Assembly: GCA_964567755.1 (NCBI GenBank)
Contig: CAZMNW010000029.1
Coordinates: 3,292 to 67,291, forward strand
Source: DASRJW01 sp964567755
GTDB lineage: Bacteria > Krumholzibacteriota > Krumholzibacteriia > G020349025
Direction: 5' to 3'
DNA: 64,000 nt
The notes under the pieces were generated by a model. That model did not search any database and was not told where the DNA came from. It worked only from the letters and a program-made list of their open reading frames with translations. The translations under genes and the position numbers were made by a program. This document shows, piece after piece, positions 32,640-41,749 of the stretch (positions are counted from its first letter, which is position 1; the number at the start of each line of letters is the position of its first letter).

Positions 32640-34829
32640 TTAGAAACTGATCCGTGCTTCGAGTGTGATCCGCCGTTCCAGCTCGAGATCGTGCTCGGCG
32701 CGTTCGATTCGACTCCCCAACCCGATGGGGTCGGCGAAGGCTGCCTGCGGCGACGCCCCCGCATCGAAGAGGAACTGATCCCACCCGATGTCCATATAGG
32801 TGTTCCGCACCGCATACAGAACATTCGGATCGACGCCGAACCCGAGCGCGATGTCGGACCTCTCGCTCAACGCCATCACGAGCTCGACGAAGTGCGCCCC
32901 GAAGGTCCGATAGTCGTGGGTCGCGCCAGGAATATCGGTCGTCGCCAACGATCCGGCTTCGATGTGCTTGCCGGGGCCGAGCTGGGCCACGATTGCCGCA
33001 TCGGAGGTTTCGAAGCGCCGGAACGTGGCGAAGCGCGAGTGGGTGCGTAGCTGCAGACCGTCGGCGACATCGATGCTGAAACGCGCCACGGCCTCGAGAG
33101 CGCGTGGCGCGCGATCGAAGCCCGGGCTCGCCCAGGTGAAGCGGAGCTCGCCGTCGAGCGCATGCGCCGCCCACAACGTGCGCGACACGTCCAGCCGCGC
33201 GAAGCTCGCACGGTCGGCGCCCAACAGCACGAAACGCGGGTACGTCGCCGTACTCTGGTCCAGCCAGGGATTGTGCCGGCGAAACCAAAACTGCGTTTCC
33301 CACGTGGTCCCGGCCGGATAGTCGAACCAGTCCTGCTGCACGTCGAGCGTCGCCTCGAAGCCGGCGACGCGAGCCCCGAGCCCGAGCGCCGCGGCGTGAC
33401 GTCGCATCGAGAATGGCGTGCCGGTGATGCGCGCATCGGCATCGTGCTCCTGGTATTCGTAACGAAGATGCGGGCGCCAATCCGCATGTTCGACCACGGG
33501 CGCGAGTGTCCACACCAATCGTCGGCTGTCGTCGAGAGCGAACGTGCCCGAGGCCTCGGTCTCGGGCCCAAAACGCGCCTCGACATTGCCCGTGCTGCTG
33601 TCATAGCGCGCTTCCTCCAAGACCTGCTGGCGCTCGGCGACCGCCTTCCGAGTCCCGCTCATGTACTCCGCCATCCACTGCACGCCGAGCCACGGCAGGC
33701 GCAGATCCACGTTCCACGCATTCCAACTTTCTGTCGTCTCGATCTGTTGCCCGGTGGCGAAGAGCCCTTGGCCGTCCTGTTGCACCTCGAGATCGTTTTG
33801 CTCCCCCGGTGCCAGGCCGCGATCGAACCGGTAGCCGAAGCCCAGGCCACGCGTTTCAGAGCCGCCGCGCATGCGGAAGGCGAAGGTATCGCTGTTGCGA
33901 CGGGTGTCGAGGGCGGCGTAACTCTCGAACTGGGTCCCCATCGTTGGCGGTGTTTGCAGATCTGGCAGCACGGGTGCGAGGACGCTGTCGGAGGCGGCTT
34001 CGGTGTTGTCGGCGTACAGGAACTCGAGCGGCGCCCCCAGCAAGCGGCGGCGCAGCAGCACGCCGCGGCGTGTGAACCCGAAGCTGTCCTCGTAGATGCC
34101 GATCTTGCCCACGAGCACGCCAGGATCTTCGAAATCGGTGACTCCTTCGTTGTCGAACATGCGAATCTCGAACTCTTGCGGCCTCCAGAGCAGGACCCCA
34201 CGGTCGTAGCGCAAGCGGGTGCCGGAGAGATCGTCATCCGACTCGCTGGTGTTGAAGTTGGTACGGAACCAGGCGCTCAGATCATCGCCGAAATCCACTT
34301 CGAGACGCAGGTCGACATCGTGCAGCGGCCGCACCAGATCCCAGCGCTGCAGCTCTGGTTGTCGGCGAGCGGTCAAGTACCCCAAATAGCGCACGAACCA
34401 GCGCAGATCGTGATCCGGTGTCGCGCCACCGGCGGCGGCGGCGCTGCTCTGACCGCCAGCGCCCATCGGTAGCACCGCCCCGTTCGCGCCGACGCGGACC
34501 ACCGAGTTGCCGTTCTCCGAGACTTCTGGATTGTCGGCATCGAGTTGCCACTGGCCATCGACGAAGAATTTGTATTCATAGGTGCCGGGGTCGAGGAACA
34601 CCAACGCCGCCCAGACCCCGTCGGATTCTCGGTCGAGTGGCGTCGCTGTCGGGCTCCAACCGTTGAAGTCGCCGACGAGATGCACCGATTTCGCCGCAGC
34701 ATCCACGTGGACGAAACGCACCACGCCGTCGCCGGTCTGAGGGCGTGCGTGCACCGGCCACGGCGCCAAGCCGATCCACACGATCGCGAACAGCCACCCA
34801 CGTTTGGGTCGTGTCGAGCGACTGGGCAC
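32640..34829 (-). CDS. CBM48 module fused to an outer-membrane beta-barrel
   Basis: The 729-residue product has a signal peptide (R-G-W-L-F-A-I-V-W-I-G-L-A, cleaved near V-H-A-R). A CBM48 module follows at ~35-115: V-H-L-V-G-D-F-N-G-W-S-P, G-V-W-A-A-L-V-F-L, Y-E-Y-K-F-F-V-D-G-Q-W and A-D-N-P-E. After a Gly/Ala linker, ~580 residues of alternating strands rich in W, Y, R and D end in L-E-A-R-I-S-F, typical of a barrel closed by a terminal phenylalanine. Start GTG 34829 has GGGAG eight bases upstream. It lies 38 nt after another barrel gene, and a CBM48 lipoprotein gene follows. Confidence 0.8.
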   Translation of the reverse strand: MPSRSTRPKRGWLFAIVWIGLAPWPVHARPQTGDGVVRFVHVDAAAKSVHLVGDFNGWSPTATPLDRESDGVWAALVFLDPGTYEYKFFVDGQWQLDADNPEVSENGNSVVRVGANGAVLPMGAGGQSSAAAAGGATPDHDLRWFVRYLGYLTARRQPELQRWDLVRPLHDVDLRLEVDFGDDLSAWFRTNFNTSESDDDLSGTRLRYDRGVLLWRPQEFEIRMFDNEGVTDFEDPGVLVGKIGIYEDSFGFTRRGVLLRRRLLGAPLEFLYADNTEAASDSVLAPVLPDLQTPPTMGTQFESYAALDTRRNSDTFAFRMRGGSETRGLGFGYRFDRGLAPGEQNDLEVQQDGQGLFATGQQIETTESWNAWNVDLRLPWLGVQWMAEYMSGTRKAVAERQQVLEEARYDSSTGNVEARFGPETEASGTFALDDSRRLVWTLAPVVEHADWRPHLRYEYQEHDADARITGTPFSMRRHAAALGLGARVAGFEATLDVQQDWFDYPAGTTWETQFWFRRHNPWLDQSTATYPRFVLLGADRASFARLDVSRTLWAAHALDGELRFTWASPGFDRAPRALEAVARFSIDVADGLQLRTHSRFATFRRFETSDAAIVAQLGPGKHIEAGSLATTDIPGATHDYRTFGAHFVELVMALSERSDIALGFGVDPNVLYAVRNTYMDIGWDQFLFDAGASPQAAFADPIGLGSRIERAEHDLELERRITLEARISF

Positions 34830-34867
34830 GCTTCGGACTCCCTGTTGTGCCGCGCTGCGGCGCCGCT

Positions 34868-36406
34868 TCAGAACCACCCGCGCAGGTGGAGTTGCACCAG
34901 ATCCCGTCCGTCCGCATCCATCGCATCGCCATCGAGCACCGGGTCGGCGCGATCGCCGATCCAGCCGGCACCGTACTGTAATGCGACTTCGAACTGCGGC
35001 TGGTGCCAGTACTGCAGCGCGGCGACCAGCGAGCTCTTGACGTTGCCGGGTGTGCGCGCCCAGGTCGCCCGACCGACCGCCTGCACGCGCGCCGACATGC
35101 GCACGCCGCCCTGCAACGCGAAAACATCGCGCCGCGCCGGCGTGTCGATGTCGAGAGCTCCCCACTGCACCCGCATGCGCGTGCTGCCCTGCGCCGTGCT
35201 CAACTCCAACAGCACATCGTCGTGATGCTCGCTGGCGGCGCGAATCTGCTCCGTCGCCTGCGTCTGGGTGTACAACACACGCGCGCGCACGTCCTGCACG
35301 ACCCACGCTTCGATCTCGCTCTCCTGGCGGATGATTCTCCGGTCCGCGTCTTCGAACTGAACCTCGTGGTCGTAGGCGTGGCGCAGCCACACTGGCCATT
35401 GCGGCATCTCGAACCAGGCTTCGAGACGGTAGCCTTCGTACCCGCGCGATGGGCTGCCGAGGCTCGGCTGTGCCCCGAGGAGTGGGTTCGTGTGTGTGGC
35501 GCCGACGGCACGGTACGCTGGCGCGAAACCGAACCAGCCCCAGCGTGCGTTCCCGAGGCGTGGCGCACGCATCTCGGCGCGCAGCGATGCGCTCGCCGGC
35601 AGGGCATCCGTGATCGGGGTTGCGGCCAGAACACGATTTCGAGGTCCCTCGAGCTTCGCCGGCACTGCGAACGAGGCGCGCTCCAATTCCTCCGTCGCAA
35701 CGAAAGAACAGTCGACTTGGAACTGCACGCCACGCACCAGAGCGCGGGCGTCGAAGCCGAATTGATCACGATCCAGGACCGGGCGGCTGGCCGGATCTCC
35801 TGCCGGTACCTGACGCAGATACGTGGCACCGATGCGCAGGCCCGGAGTTCCGGTTGCATCGCCTCGGAAGCGCAGGAGGATGAGCTGCTCGCTTCCGACA
35901 TCGCCTTCTGCGCCGAACGAACTGCCGCCATCCGCGGCGAGCAATAGCGCCAGCAGGCGCGGGCCACGCAGCACGGCGCGCAGCCCTTGCACGTCGGCAC
36001 CGAGCGCGAGCGGGTCGATCGGCGAGCCGAGCCCATGATCGAGCCAGAGCGCCGAGGGCTGGCGCGCGAACAGGCGGAGCCCCAGGCTGTCGGCACCGAC
36101 GGGACGGGCGTAGACAAGCGACGCCTCGCGCAACGCGAAGGCCGGCGTGTCGCCGTCCTGTGCCGCATCGAGCCGGGCCCCGAAGCGCACGAAGGCGGCG
36201 AGCGCGGGAACCGGCGTGTAGCCGAACGCGAGCTCTGCCAGAGTCGTGTCCTCGCGCGTCGAGTCCCAGTCCCAGTCGAAGAGCCCGGCTTGCTTGCGGA
36301 TCGTCATACCGAATCCGATATTGCCGCCGAGGCGCAGATCGGCCGCAACCCGTGCCGTCCACAGCGTCGAGATCAAGAGCATGCCGGTGACCGCTCTAAA
36401 AATCAT
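34868..36406 (-). CDS. Outer-membrane beta-barrel protein of unknown function
   Basis: The 512-residue product has a signal peptide (M-I-F-R-A-V-T-G-M-L-L-I-S-T-L-W, cleaved near A-A-D-L). The rest is strand-rich sequence with regular alternation (F-V-R-F-G-A-R-L, L-R-L-F-A-R-Q, L-H-L-R-G-W-F), ending in a terminal phenylalanine, as usual for barrels inserted by the BAM machinery. I do not recognise a named family. ATG 36406 overlaps the end of the preceding PorV-like gene by 11 bp and follows a G-rich stretch. Organisation suggests joint expression with the CBM48-barrel gene. Confidence 0.72.
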   Translation of the reverse strand: MIFRAVTGMLLISTLWTARVAADLRLGGNIGFGMTIRKQAGLFDWDWDSTREDTTLAELAFGYTPVPALAAFVRFGARLDAAQDGDTPAFALREASLVYARPVGADSLGLRLFARQPSALWLDHGLGSPIDPLALGADVQGLRAVLRGPRLLALLLAADGGSSFGAEGDVGSEQLILLRFRGDATGTPGLRIGATYLRQVPAGDPASRPVLDRDQFGFDARALVRGVQFQVDCSFVATEELERASFAVPAKLEGPRNRVLAATPITDALPASASLRAEMRAPRLGNARWGWFGFAPAYRAVGATHTNPLLGAQPSLGSPSRGYEGYRLEAWFEMPQWPVWLRHAYDHEVQFEDADRRIIRQESEIEAWVVQDVRARVLYTQTQATEQIRAASEHHDDVLLELSTAQGSTRMRVQWGALDIDTPARRDVFALQGGVRMSARVQAVGRATWARTPGNVKSSLVAALQYWHQPQFEVALQYGAGWIGDRADPVLDGDAMDADGRDLVQLHLRGWF

Positions 36407-37316
36407 CGACACCGTCCCCCACTGCAGCGTGCGGCGCACCGAAGCCGATCTGCACGGCGATCCGCGTCATGAGACCGAGCTCGTCGTGCAGGCGAAAGCT
36501 GGGCTCGAGGCGAAAATCGCCCCAGCAGAGGGCGATGCCGGTGGCGAGCGACTGGCGTGAGGCGCCGAATCGCACCTCGAGCGCGTTGCCGACGCGGAAC
36601 TCGACACCCAGTTTGTTCTCCGCGCTCCGATCGGCGAGGTGCGCGCGACTCCAGTGCAACTGTGCCTGTGGGTGCAGGCGCAGTGACAATCCCCATTCGA
36701 CGGCGGTCACGAGCGCCGTCGTTGCGCCGCCGTCGATGAGATCGAACTGCGGCTGGCCGAGATTGCGCACGCTGGCGCCGACGGTGACGTTCGGGATCGG
36801 CGACAGCAGCAACCCGAAGTCGCCGCTCCAATGCGTCTCGGCTTGCTGCGCGCCGGCGATCGTCGCCGCCTCCGCTGCATCGAGCCCGACGCGCGCCGCC
36901 TTCAGCGTTGCCCCGGCAGCCACGAAGGCGCCGAGCGTGCGTCGCACCAGCTGACGCGAGATCGACAGCGACAAGAGATCTTCGCGCAGCGTTTCCTCGA
37001 GCGCCATCGAGCTCCAGCCCGCGCCGATGGAAACGAAGCGGGTGTGCAAGACGCTGGCGGCGAAGACTTGCTGCACGCCTTCGAGATCGGCGGATCGATC
37101 GAGCGTGAACAGGGCCTCGTGGCGCGACAGGCGCGCGAGACCAGCGGGGTTCCAGTACACCGCCGAGGCGTCGTTCGCGATCGAGACAAAGTTGCCGCCG
37201 AGTGCGAGAGCGCGCGATCCGGCAGCGTGTCCTTCGAAGAAAGCCACGCCCGGTGAAGCGACCCCGAGGCTCCACAGGGCGCTCATGCCCCAGCTCGCTG
37301 ACCACCGCCAACGCAT
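36396..37316 (-). CDS. PorV/UPF0164-family outer-membrane protein
   Basis: The 306-residue product has a signal-like start and then the recognisable N-terminus of this family: G-S-R-A-L-A-L-G-G-N-F-V-S-I-A-N-D-A-S-A-V-Y-W-N-P-A-G-L-A. Barrel strands follow (F-G-L-L-L-S-P-I-P-N-V-T-V-G-A, V-R-N-L-G-Q-P), ending near G-D-G-V-D-D-F. PorV-type proteins form outer-membrane barrels linked to export of surface proteins in the FCB group. The start overlaps the previous stop as TGATG. Its partner upstream is a FlgD-tailed secreted protein, a likely client or co-component. Confidence 0.85.
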   Translation of the reverse strand: MRWRWSASWGMSALWSLGVASPGVAFFEGHAAGSRALALGGNFVSIANDASAVYWNPAGLARLSRHEALFTLDRSADLEGVQQVFAASVLHTRFVSIGAGWSSMALEETLREDLLSLSISRQLVRRTLGAFVAAGATLKAARVGLDAAEAATIAGAQQAETHWSGDFGLLLSPIPNVTVGASVRNLGQPQFDLIDGGATTALVTAVEWGLSLRLHPQAQLHWSRAHLADRSAENKLGVEFRVGNALEVRFGASRQSLATGIALCWGDFRLEPSFRLHDELGLMTRIAVQIGFGAPHAAVGDGVDDF

Positions 37317-38599
37317 CAGTGCACCACCGCGAGCGTGCGCTGCACGCGCACGCTCGCTGCCCCGGGGCTCGCCCCGGCGCTCGCGCGCAGCACGTAGGTT
37401 CCACCTGGCACCGGTTGACCCGAGACGTCGCGACCATCCCAAACCCAGCGCCCAGATGCGATGCCGCAGGCCGCGGCCTCGGGACACGTCATGGGTTCGT
37501 CGCGCAGCAGCTCGACCACACGCTCGCCATGCGACGAGTAAATCGCCGACGTCACGTACAACACCTCGGGCACGGTGCCGCGCGCGAACAGCGCGCACTC
37601 GAGCGCGAGGCTGCGGTCGGGGACGAGCAAGCGCGTCGGCCGCTGCTGCGTGTCGCCGCTGCGAAAGGTCCGGAGCTCGAGCTCGAAGCCGAGCGAGGCG
37701 ACCGCCGGCCGGCTGCCCGGCGCATCGGGAAGAAAGCGAGTTTGCTCCTGCGCTGCGAAGCCGAAGCGGACGAAATGGGGAGGTCCCGGCGACGCCCAAT
37801 CGACGCGCGCGACGCGGTCGAGGATCACCGGCCCGCGGGCATCGAGAGGCAGTGTGTCGCTCGGGTCCGGAGCGGCGTCGGCGGCGGACCAACCCTCGTC
37901 GGCGTGCACGATGACGGCGGCCAGGCGCAATCCCTGCGCCGCCGAGGCAGCAGGGAGAACGAACATCGGTGCGAGCGGCGCCAGCGAATCCGGATTGACC
38001 TGCATGGGCGCGCCGGGAAACAGCTCGCTCCACGGGATCGCGGCCTCGAGCGCACCCGGGCTGCCGGCATCGAACAACGCCACGGCGCGGCTCGCCTCTG
38101 CCGGCAGCCGCTGCAACGCCTCGCTCCCGTCCACGTTCCACAGCTCGGGCGTCGTCTGCCCGGCGCGGATGGCGACGAAGAGATCGGGCCTGAGCTCGGG
38201 ACCGAAGACGAGCGCACGCCGCCAGTGCTCGAGGCCCGTCGCAGCCGTGAGCCCGCCGGCGCGATGATCGATGTACAGCACGAGCGCATGCGATCCGAGA
38301 TTGCCGCTCACAGCGATGTAGAGATGCGCAGCGTCCCAGGTGACGTGGATCTGCTTGATCTCGTGGAGAGCGGACCAGGCGGAATCGTCGTCCGGCTCTT
38401 CGGCGCACGAATCGCTGGTCACGGGACAGGCGCGAAACAGCGCATCGACCGCGTCCCACTCGACGACACGCCCGTCGATCACAATCTGTGCGCTGAGATC
38501 GGCCGCCGAGCGCGCCCAAGCCGCCGTGCTGGCGGACAGCACGCAAAGAGCGGTGCAGAGCACTGCTCCCCTAACTGCCCTGCTCCTCGCGTGCTCCAC
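37316..38599 (-). CDS. Secreted protein with a CBM9-like region and FlgD-like C-terminus
   Basis: The 427-residue product has a signal peptide (A-V-L-C-T-A-L-C-V-L-S-A-S-T-A-A-W-A). Residues ~38-220 resemble a CBM9/DOMON-like beta-sandwich: I-V-I-D-G-R-V-V-E-W-D, V-T-W-D-A-A-H-L-Y-I-A-V-S-G, and A-A-I-P-W-S-E-L. The C-terminal ~85 residues are FlgD-like, with W-V-W-D-G-R-D-V-S-G-Q-P-V-P-G-G-T-Y-V-L-R. Start GTG 38599 gives a signal peptide with basic residues; a GTG at 38563 is the alternative. It overlaps the DUF4388 gene by 29 bp and the PorV-like gene by one base. Confidence 0.78.
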   Translation of the reverse strand: MEHARSRAVRGAVLCTALCVLSASTAAWARSAADLSAQIVIDGRVVEWDAVDALFRACPVTSDSCAEEPDDDSAWSALHEIKQIHVTWDAAHLYIAVSGNLGSHALVLYIDHRAGGLTAATGLEHWRRALVFGPELRPDLFVAIRAGQTTPELWNVDGSEALQRLPAEASRAVALFDAGSPGALEAAIPWSELFPGAPMQVNPDSLAPLAPMFVLPAASAAQGLRLAAVIVHADEGWSAADAAPDPSDTLPLDARGPVILDRVARVDWASPGPPHFVRFGFAAQEQTRFLPDAPGSRPAVASLGFELELRTFRSGDTQQRPTRLLVPDRSLALECALFARGTVPEVLYVTSAIYSSHGERVVELLRDEPMTCPEAAACGIASGRWVWDGRDVSGQPVPGGTYVLRASAGASPGAASVRVQRTLAVVH

Positions 38600-38990
38600 C
38601 CCGCACCCGGTCCATCCGCGTCATGCACTCGAGCAACAGTCCCTCGACGTCCAGGGCCACACCCTGCGCCTTGGGTTCCGCGCCACTCCGGAATGCGAAC
38701 GCCCCACGCCGCCAACCGAGCATGGTGGCGACGTCCTCGCGCACCGCGATCACCGTGCTCGCGGCATCGGCCCGTGGCGCGGCCTCGACCGCGCGTTTCG
38801 GCGCGCGCACCGTGGCCGACTCCACCCGCGCTGCGACGATCTTGCCGTCACGCAAGAACACGTTGCCGCGCGTGCCGGCACATTCGAGCACCAACACGCC
38901 GCTCGCACGCGCCAAGGCCAAGATCTGCAGCACTAGCTCCGGAGCGAAGAGCGCGAGATCGCCGCGCAAGTCCGCACGCCGCGCGCTCAC
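38571..38990 (-). CDS. DUF4388 (PATAN-like) domain protein
   Basis: The 139-residue product has the DUF4388 pattern: G-D-L-A-L-F-A-P-E-L-V-L-Q-I-L-A-L-A-R-A-S-G, then L-F-L-R-D-G-K-I-V-A-A style strands (here V-F-L-R-D-G-K-I-V-A-A-R-V), and G-A-F-A-F-R-S-G. Family members are often attached to response regulators or act in gliding and GTPase signalling; here the domain stands alone. Start GTG 38990 overlaps the ppdK stop as GTGA, with GGGAG just upstream, so translation is coupled to pyruvate phosphate dikinase. The reason for that coupling is unknown. Confidence 0.82.
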   Translation of the reverse strand: MSARRADLRGDLALFAPELVLQILALARASGVLVLECAGTRGNVFLRDGKIVAARVESATVRAPKRAVEAAPRADAASTVIAVREDVATMLGWRRGAFAFRSGAEPKAQGVALDVEGLLLECMTRMDRVRGGAREEQGS

Positions 38991-41653
38991 GTCTCCCGCA
39001 CCGTCGCTTGCGCCGCCGCCAACCGCGCCACCGGCACGCGGTAGGGCGAACAGCTGACGTAATCCAGGCCGACCTGATGGAAGAATTCCACCGACGCCGG
39101 GTCACCGCCATGCTCGCCGCAAATGCCGACCTTGAGATCGGGCCGCACCGACCTGCCGCGTTCCGTGGCCATCCGCACCATGGCACCGACCCCTTGCACG
39201 TCGAGGCTTTCGAAGGGATTGCGCGGCAAGATTCCCTGCTCGACGTAGGCGGGCAAGAACACCTCGGCATCGTCACGGCTGTAGCCGTAGACGAGCTGCG
39301 TCAGATCGTTGGTGCCGAAGCTGAAGAATTCGGCATCCTCGGCAATGCGATCGGCGATGAGCGCCGCGCGCGGCACCTCGATCATCGTGCCGACGAGGAA
39401 CGGCAGCGGTTGAGTTGCGGCGAAGACCTGGCGCGCGACGTCGCGGACCAGCGCCTCCAGCCGGCGGTACTCCTCGCTGATGCCGATGAGAGGCAGCATG
39501 ATTTCCGGCAGCGGATGCATGCCGCGCCGCTCGACCTCCAGCGCCGCGGCGAAAATCGCCGCAGCCTGCATCGCGTAGATCTCTGGGAAAGTGATGCCGA
39601 GCCTGGCGCCACGGTGTCCGAGCATCGGGTTCATCTCGCGCAGAGCTTCGCTCCGCCGCCAAATGACCTCGGCCGGCATGTCCAGCTCGCGCGCCAGCGA
39701 TTCGGCATCTTCCCGCGTGTGCGGCACGAACTCATGCAGCGGGGGATCGAGCAATCGAATGGTGACGGGGAGGCCGTCCATGGCCTCGAAAATGCCAATG
39801 AAATCGCTGCGTTGCATTGGTTCGAGACGTGACAGCGCCTCGCGGCGTTCGCTCACATCCTTGGCCAGGATCATCTTGCGCACCCACGGCAGGCGTTCCT
39901 CGCCAAAGAACATGTGCTCCGTGCGACAGAGGCCGATGCCTTCGGCGCCCAGCCGCCGCGCCGCCACTGCATCCGCCGGCGTATCGGCGTTGGCACGCAC
40001 GCGCATCCGGCGATGCTGATCGGCCCATCCCATGATCAGGTCGTAGTCGCCGGAGAGCTCGGGGTCCACCGTCGGGACCACGCCGGCGAAGACGTGGCCC
40101 ATCGTTCCATCGAGCGTCAAGACCTCGCCTTCGTGCAGCAATCGCGGGCCGTTCTTGGTGCTGAAGGTCGCCGTTTTCGCCGCCAGGTCCACAGTCAGAC
40201 TGCTGCAGCCTGCCACGCACACACGCCCCATCCCGCGTGCCACCACCGCCGCATGCGAGGTGCGACCCCCGCGCGCGGTGAGGATGGCGCGCGCCGCCGC
40301 CATGCCTTCGATGTCCTCGGGCGAGGTCTCGGTGCGCACCAAGATGACATCTTGGCCAGAAGCGCTCGCGGCCACCGCGTCGTCGGCGGTGAAAACGATG
40401 GCCCCCGTCGCCGCGCCCGGCGAGGCGTTGAGACCCTTGGCGAGCGGCGTGGCGTTCGCGGCCGGATCGATCCGCGGGTGCAGCAGCTGCACCAGGTGGG
40501 TTTCCGCATCGATGCGCAGCAGGGCTTCGCGCTCCGTCAGGCGGCCTTCGCGCCACATGTCGGCCGCGATGCGCACCGCCGCCAAGCCGGTGCGCTTGCC
40601 GGAACGCGTTTGCAGCATCCACAGCTTGCCGCGTTCCACGGTGAACTCGAGATCCAGCATGTCCTTGAAGTGATGCTCGAGCTTGTCGCGGTAACCGCAT
40701 AATTCCGCGAAGGTTTCCGGCATAATTTCTTCGAGGGCGACCTGAGTCTCCTCCTGCTTCTGCCCGCGTGTCAGCGGGTGCGGCGTGCGAATCCCGGCGA
40801 CGACGTCTTCTCCCTGCGCGTTGGTGAGGTACTCGCCATAAAAATGGTTTTCGCCCGTCGAGGGATCCCGAGTGAAGGCGACACCCGTGGCCGAATCTTC
40901 TCCCATGTTGCCGAACACCATGGCCTGCACGTTCGCCGCGGTGCCCCAGTCGTGCGGGATCCGATTGAGTCGCCGGTACGACATGGCGCGATCGTTGTAC
41001 CACGACGCGAACACGGATTCGATCGCGGCCCACAGCTGCGCCTCGGGCGCCGCCGGAAACGGCGCGCCGGTCCGCTTATGCACGCATTCCTTGTACATCT
41101 GCGTGATGCGCTCGAGATCGTCGGCCCCGAGCTCGGTGTCGGCCGCAACGCCGCGCTCGCGCTTGACGCCTTCGAGGATGTGCTCGAAATCGCTGTGCGG
41201 GACATCGAGGACCACGTCGCCGAACATCTGAATGAAACGCCGGTAGCTGTCCCAGCCGAAACGCGGGTTGTCGGTCATCTCGATCAACGCGCGCACGGTG
41301 TCGTCGTTCAGCCCCAGGTTGAGGATGGTGTCCATCATCCCCGGCATCGAGGCGCGCGCGCCCGACCGTACCGACACCAGCAGCGGGCGCGCGGCATCGC
41401 CGAAGCGCCGGCCGACAATGGCGCCCGTGGCCTGCATCGCCTCCAGCACCGCCGCACGCAAGTCTGCGCGCAGGATTCGCCCTTCGTTGTAGAAGCGCAC
41501 GCACTCTGCCGTGGTGATGGTGAACCCGGGCGGCACCGGCAACCCGAGTCGCGTCATCTCGGCGAGCCCGGCGCCCTTGCCACCGAGCAAAGACTTCATG
41601 GATCCGTCGCCGTCGGCCTTGCCGTCGCCGAAAAAGAAAACCGCGCGCTCCAT
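38987..41653 (-). CDS. ppdK: Pyruvate, phosphate dikinase
   Basis: PPDK interconverts pyruvate, ATP and phosphate with PEP, AMP and pyrophosphate. The 888-residue length is typical. Visible are the N-terminal G-G-K-G-A-G-L-A-E-M, the ATP-grasp region (V-S-V-R-S-G-A-R-A-S-M-P-G-M-M-D-T-I-L-N-L-G), the swivelling phosphohistidine domain G-G-R-T-S-H-A-A-V-V-A-R-G, and the C-terminal PEP barrel with G-T-N-D-L-T-Q and G-I-C-G-E-H-G-G-D-P. ATG 41653 is preferred over an earlier in-frame start; GGTGG lies upstream. Its end overlaps the DUF4388 gene. It suits anaerobic or PPi-linked carbon metabolism. Confidence 0.97.
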   Translation of the reverse strand: MERAVFFFGDGKADGDGSMKSLLGGKGAGLAEMTRLGLPVPPGFTITTAECVRFYNEGRILRADLRAAVLEAMQATGAIVGRRFGDAARPLLVSVRSGARASMPGMMDTILNLGLNDDTVRALIEMTDNPRFGWDSYRRFIQMFGDVVLDVPHSDFEHILEGVKRERGVAADTELGADDLERITQMYKECVHKRTGAPFPAAPEAQLWAAIESVFASWYNDRAMSYRRLNRIPHDWGTAANVQAMVFGNMGEDSATGVAFTRDPSTGENHFYGEYLTNAQGEDVVAGIRTPHPLTRGQKQEETQVALEEIMPETFAELCGYRDKLEHHFKDMLDLEFTVERGKLWMLQTRSGKRTGLAAVRIAADMWREGRLTEREALLRIDAETHLVQLLHPRIDPAANATPLAKGLNASPGAATGAIVFTADDAVAASASGQDVILVRTETSPEDIEGMAAARAILTARGGRTSHAAVVARGMGRVCVAGCSSLTVDLAAKTATFSTKNGPRLLHEGEVLTLDGTMGHVFAGVVPTVDPELSGDYDLIMGWADQHRRMRVRANADTPADAVAARRLGAEGIGLCRTEHMFFGEERLPWVRKMILAKDVSERREALSRLEPMQRSDFIGIFEAMDGLPVTIRLLDPPLHEFVPHTREDAESLARELDMPAEVIWRRSEALREMNPMLGHRGARLGITFPEIYAMQAAAIFAAALEVERRGMHPLPEIMLPLIGISEEYRRLEALVRDVARQVFAATQPLPFLVGTMIEVPRAALIADRIAEDAEFFSFGTNDLTQLVYGYSRDDAEVFLPAYVEQGILPRNPFESLDVQGVGAMVRMATERGRSVRPDLKVGICGEHGGDPASVEFFHQVGLDYVSCSPYRVPVARLAAAQATVRET

Positions 41654-41749
41654 CCCTGCACCACCCTTGCGAATAACCACCGCCGCTCGCGTCCAAGCCT
41701 TCGGTGGCGGGAGCGCCATCACGGCTCGAACTCATGCTTGCATCGCAGG

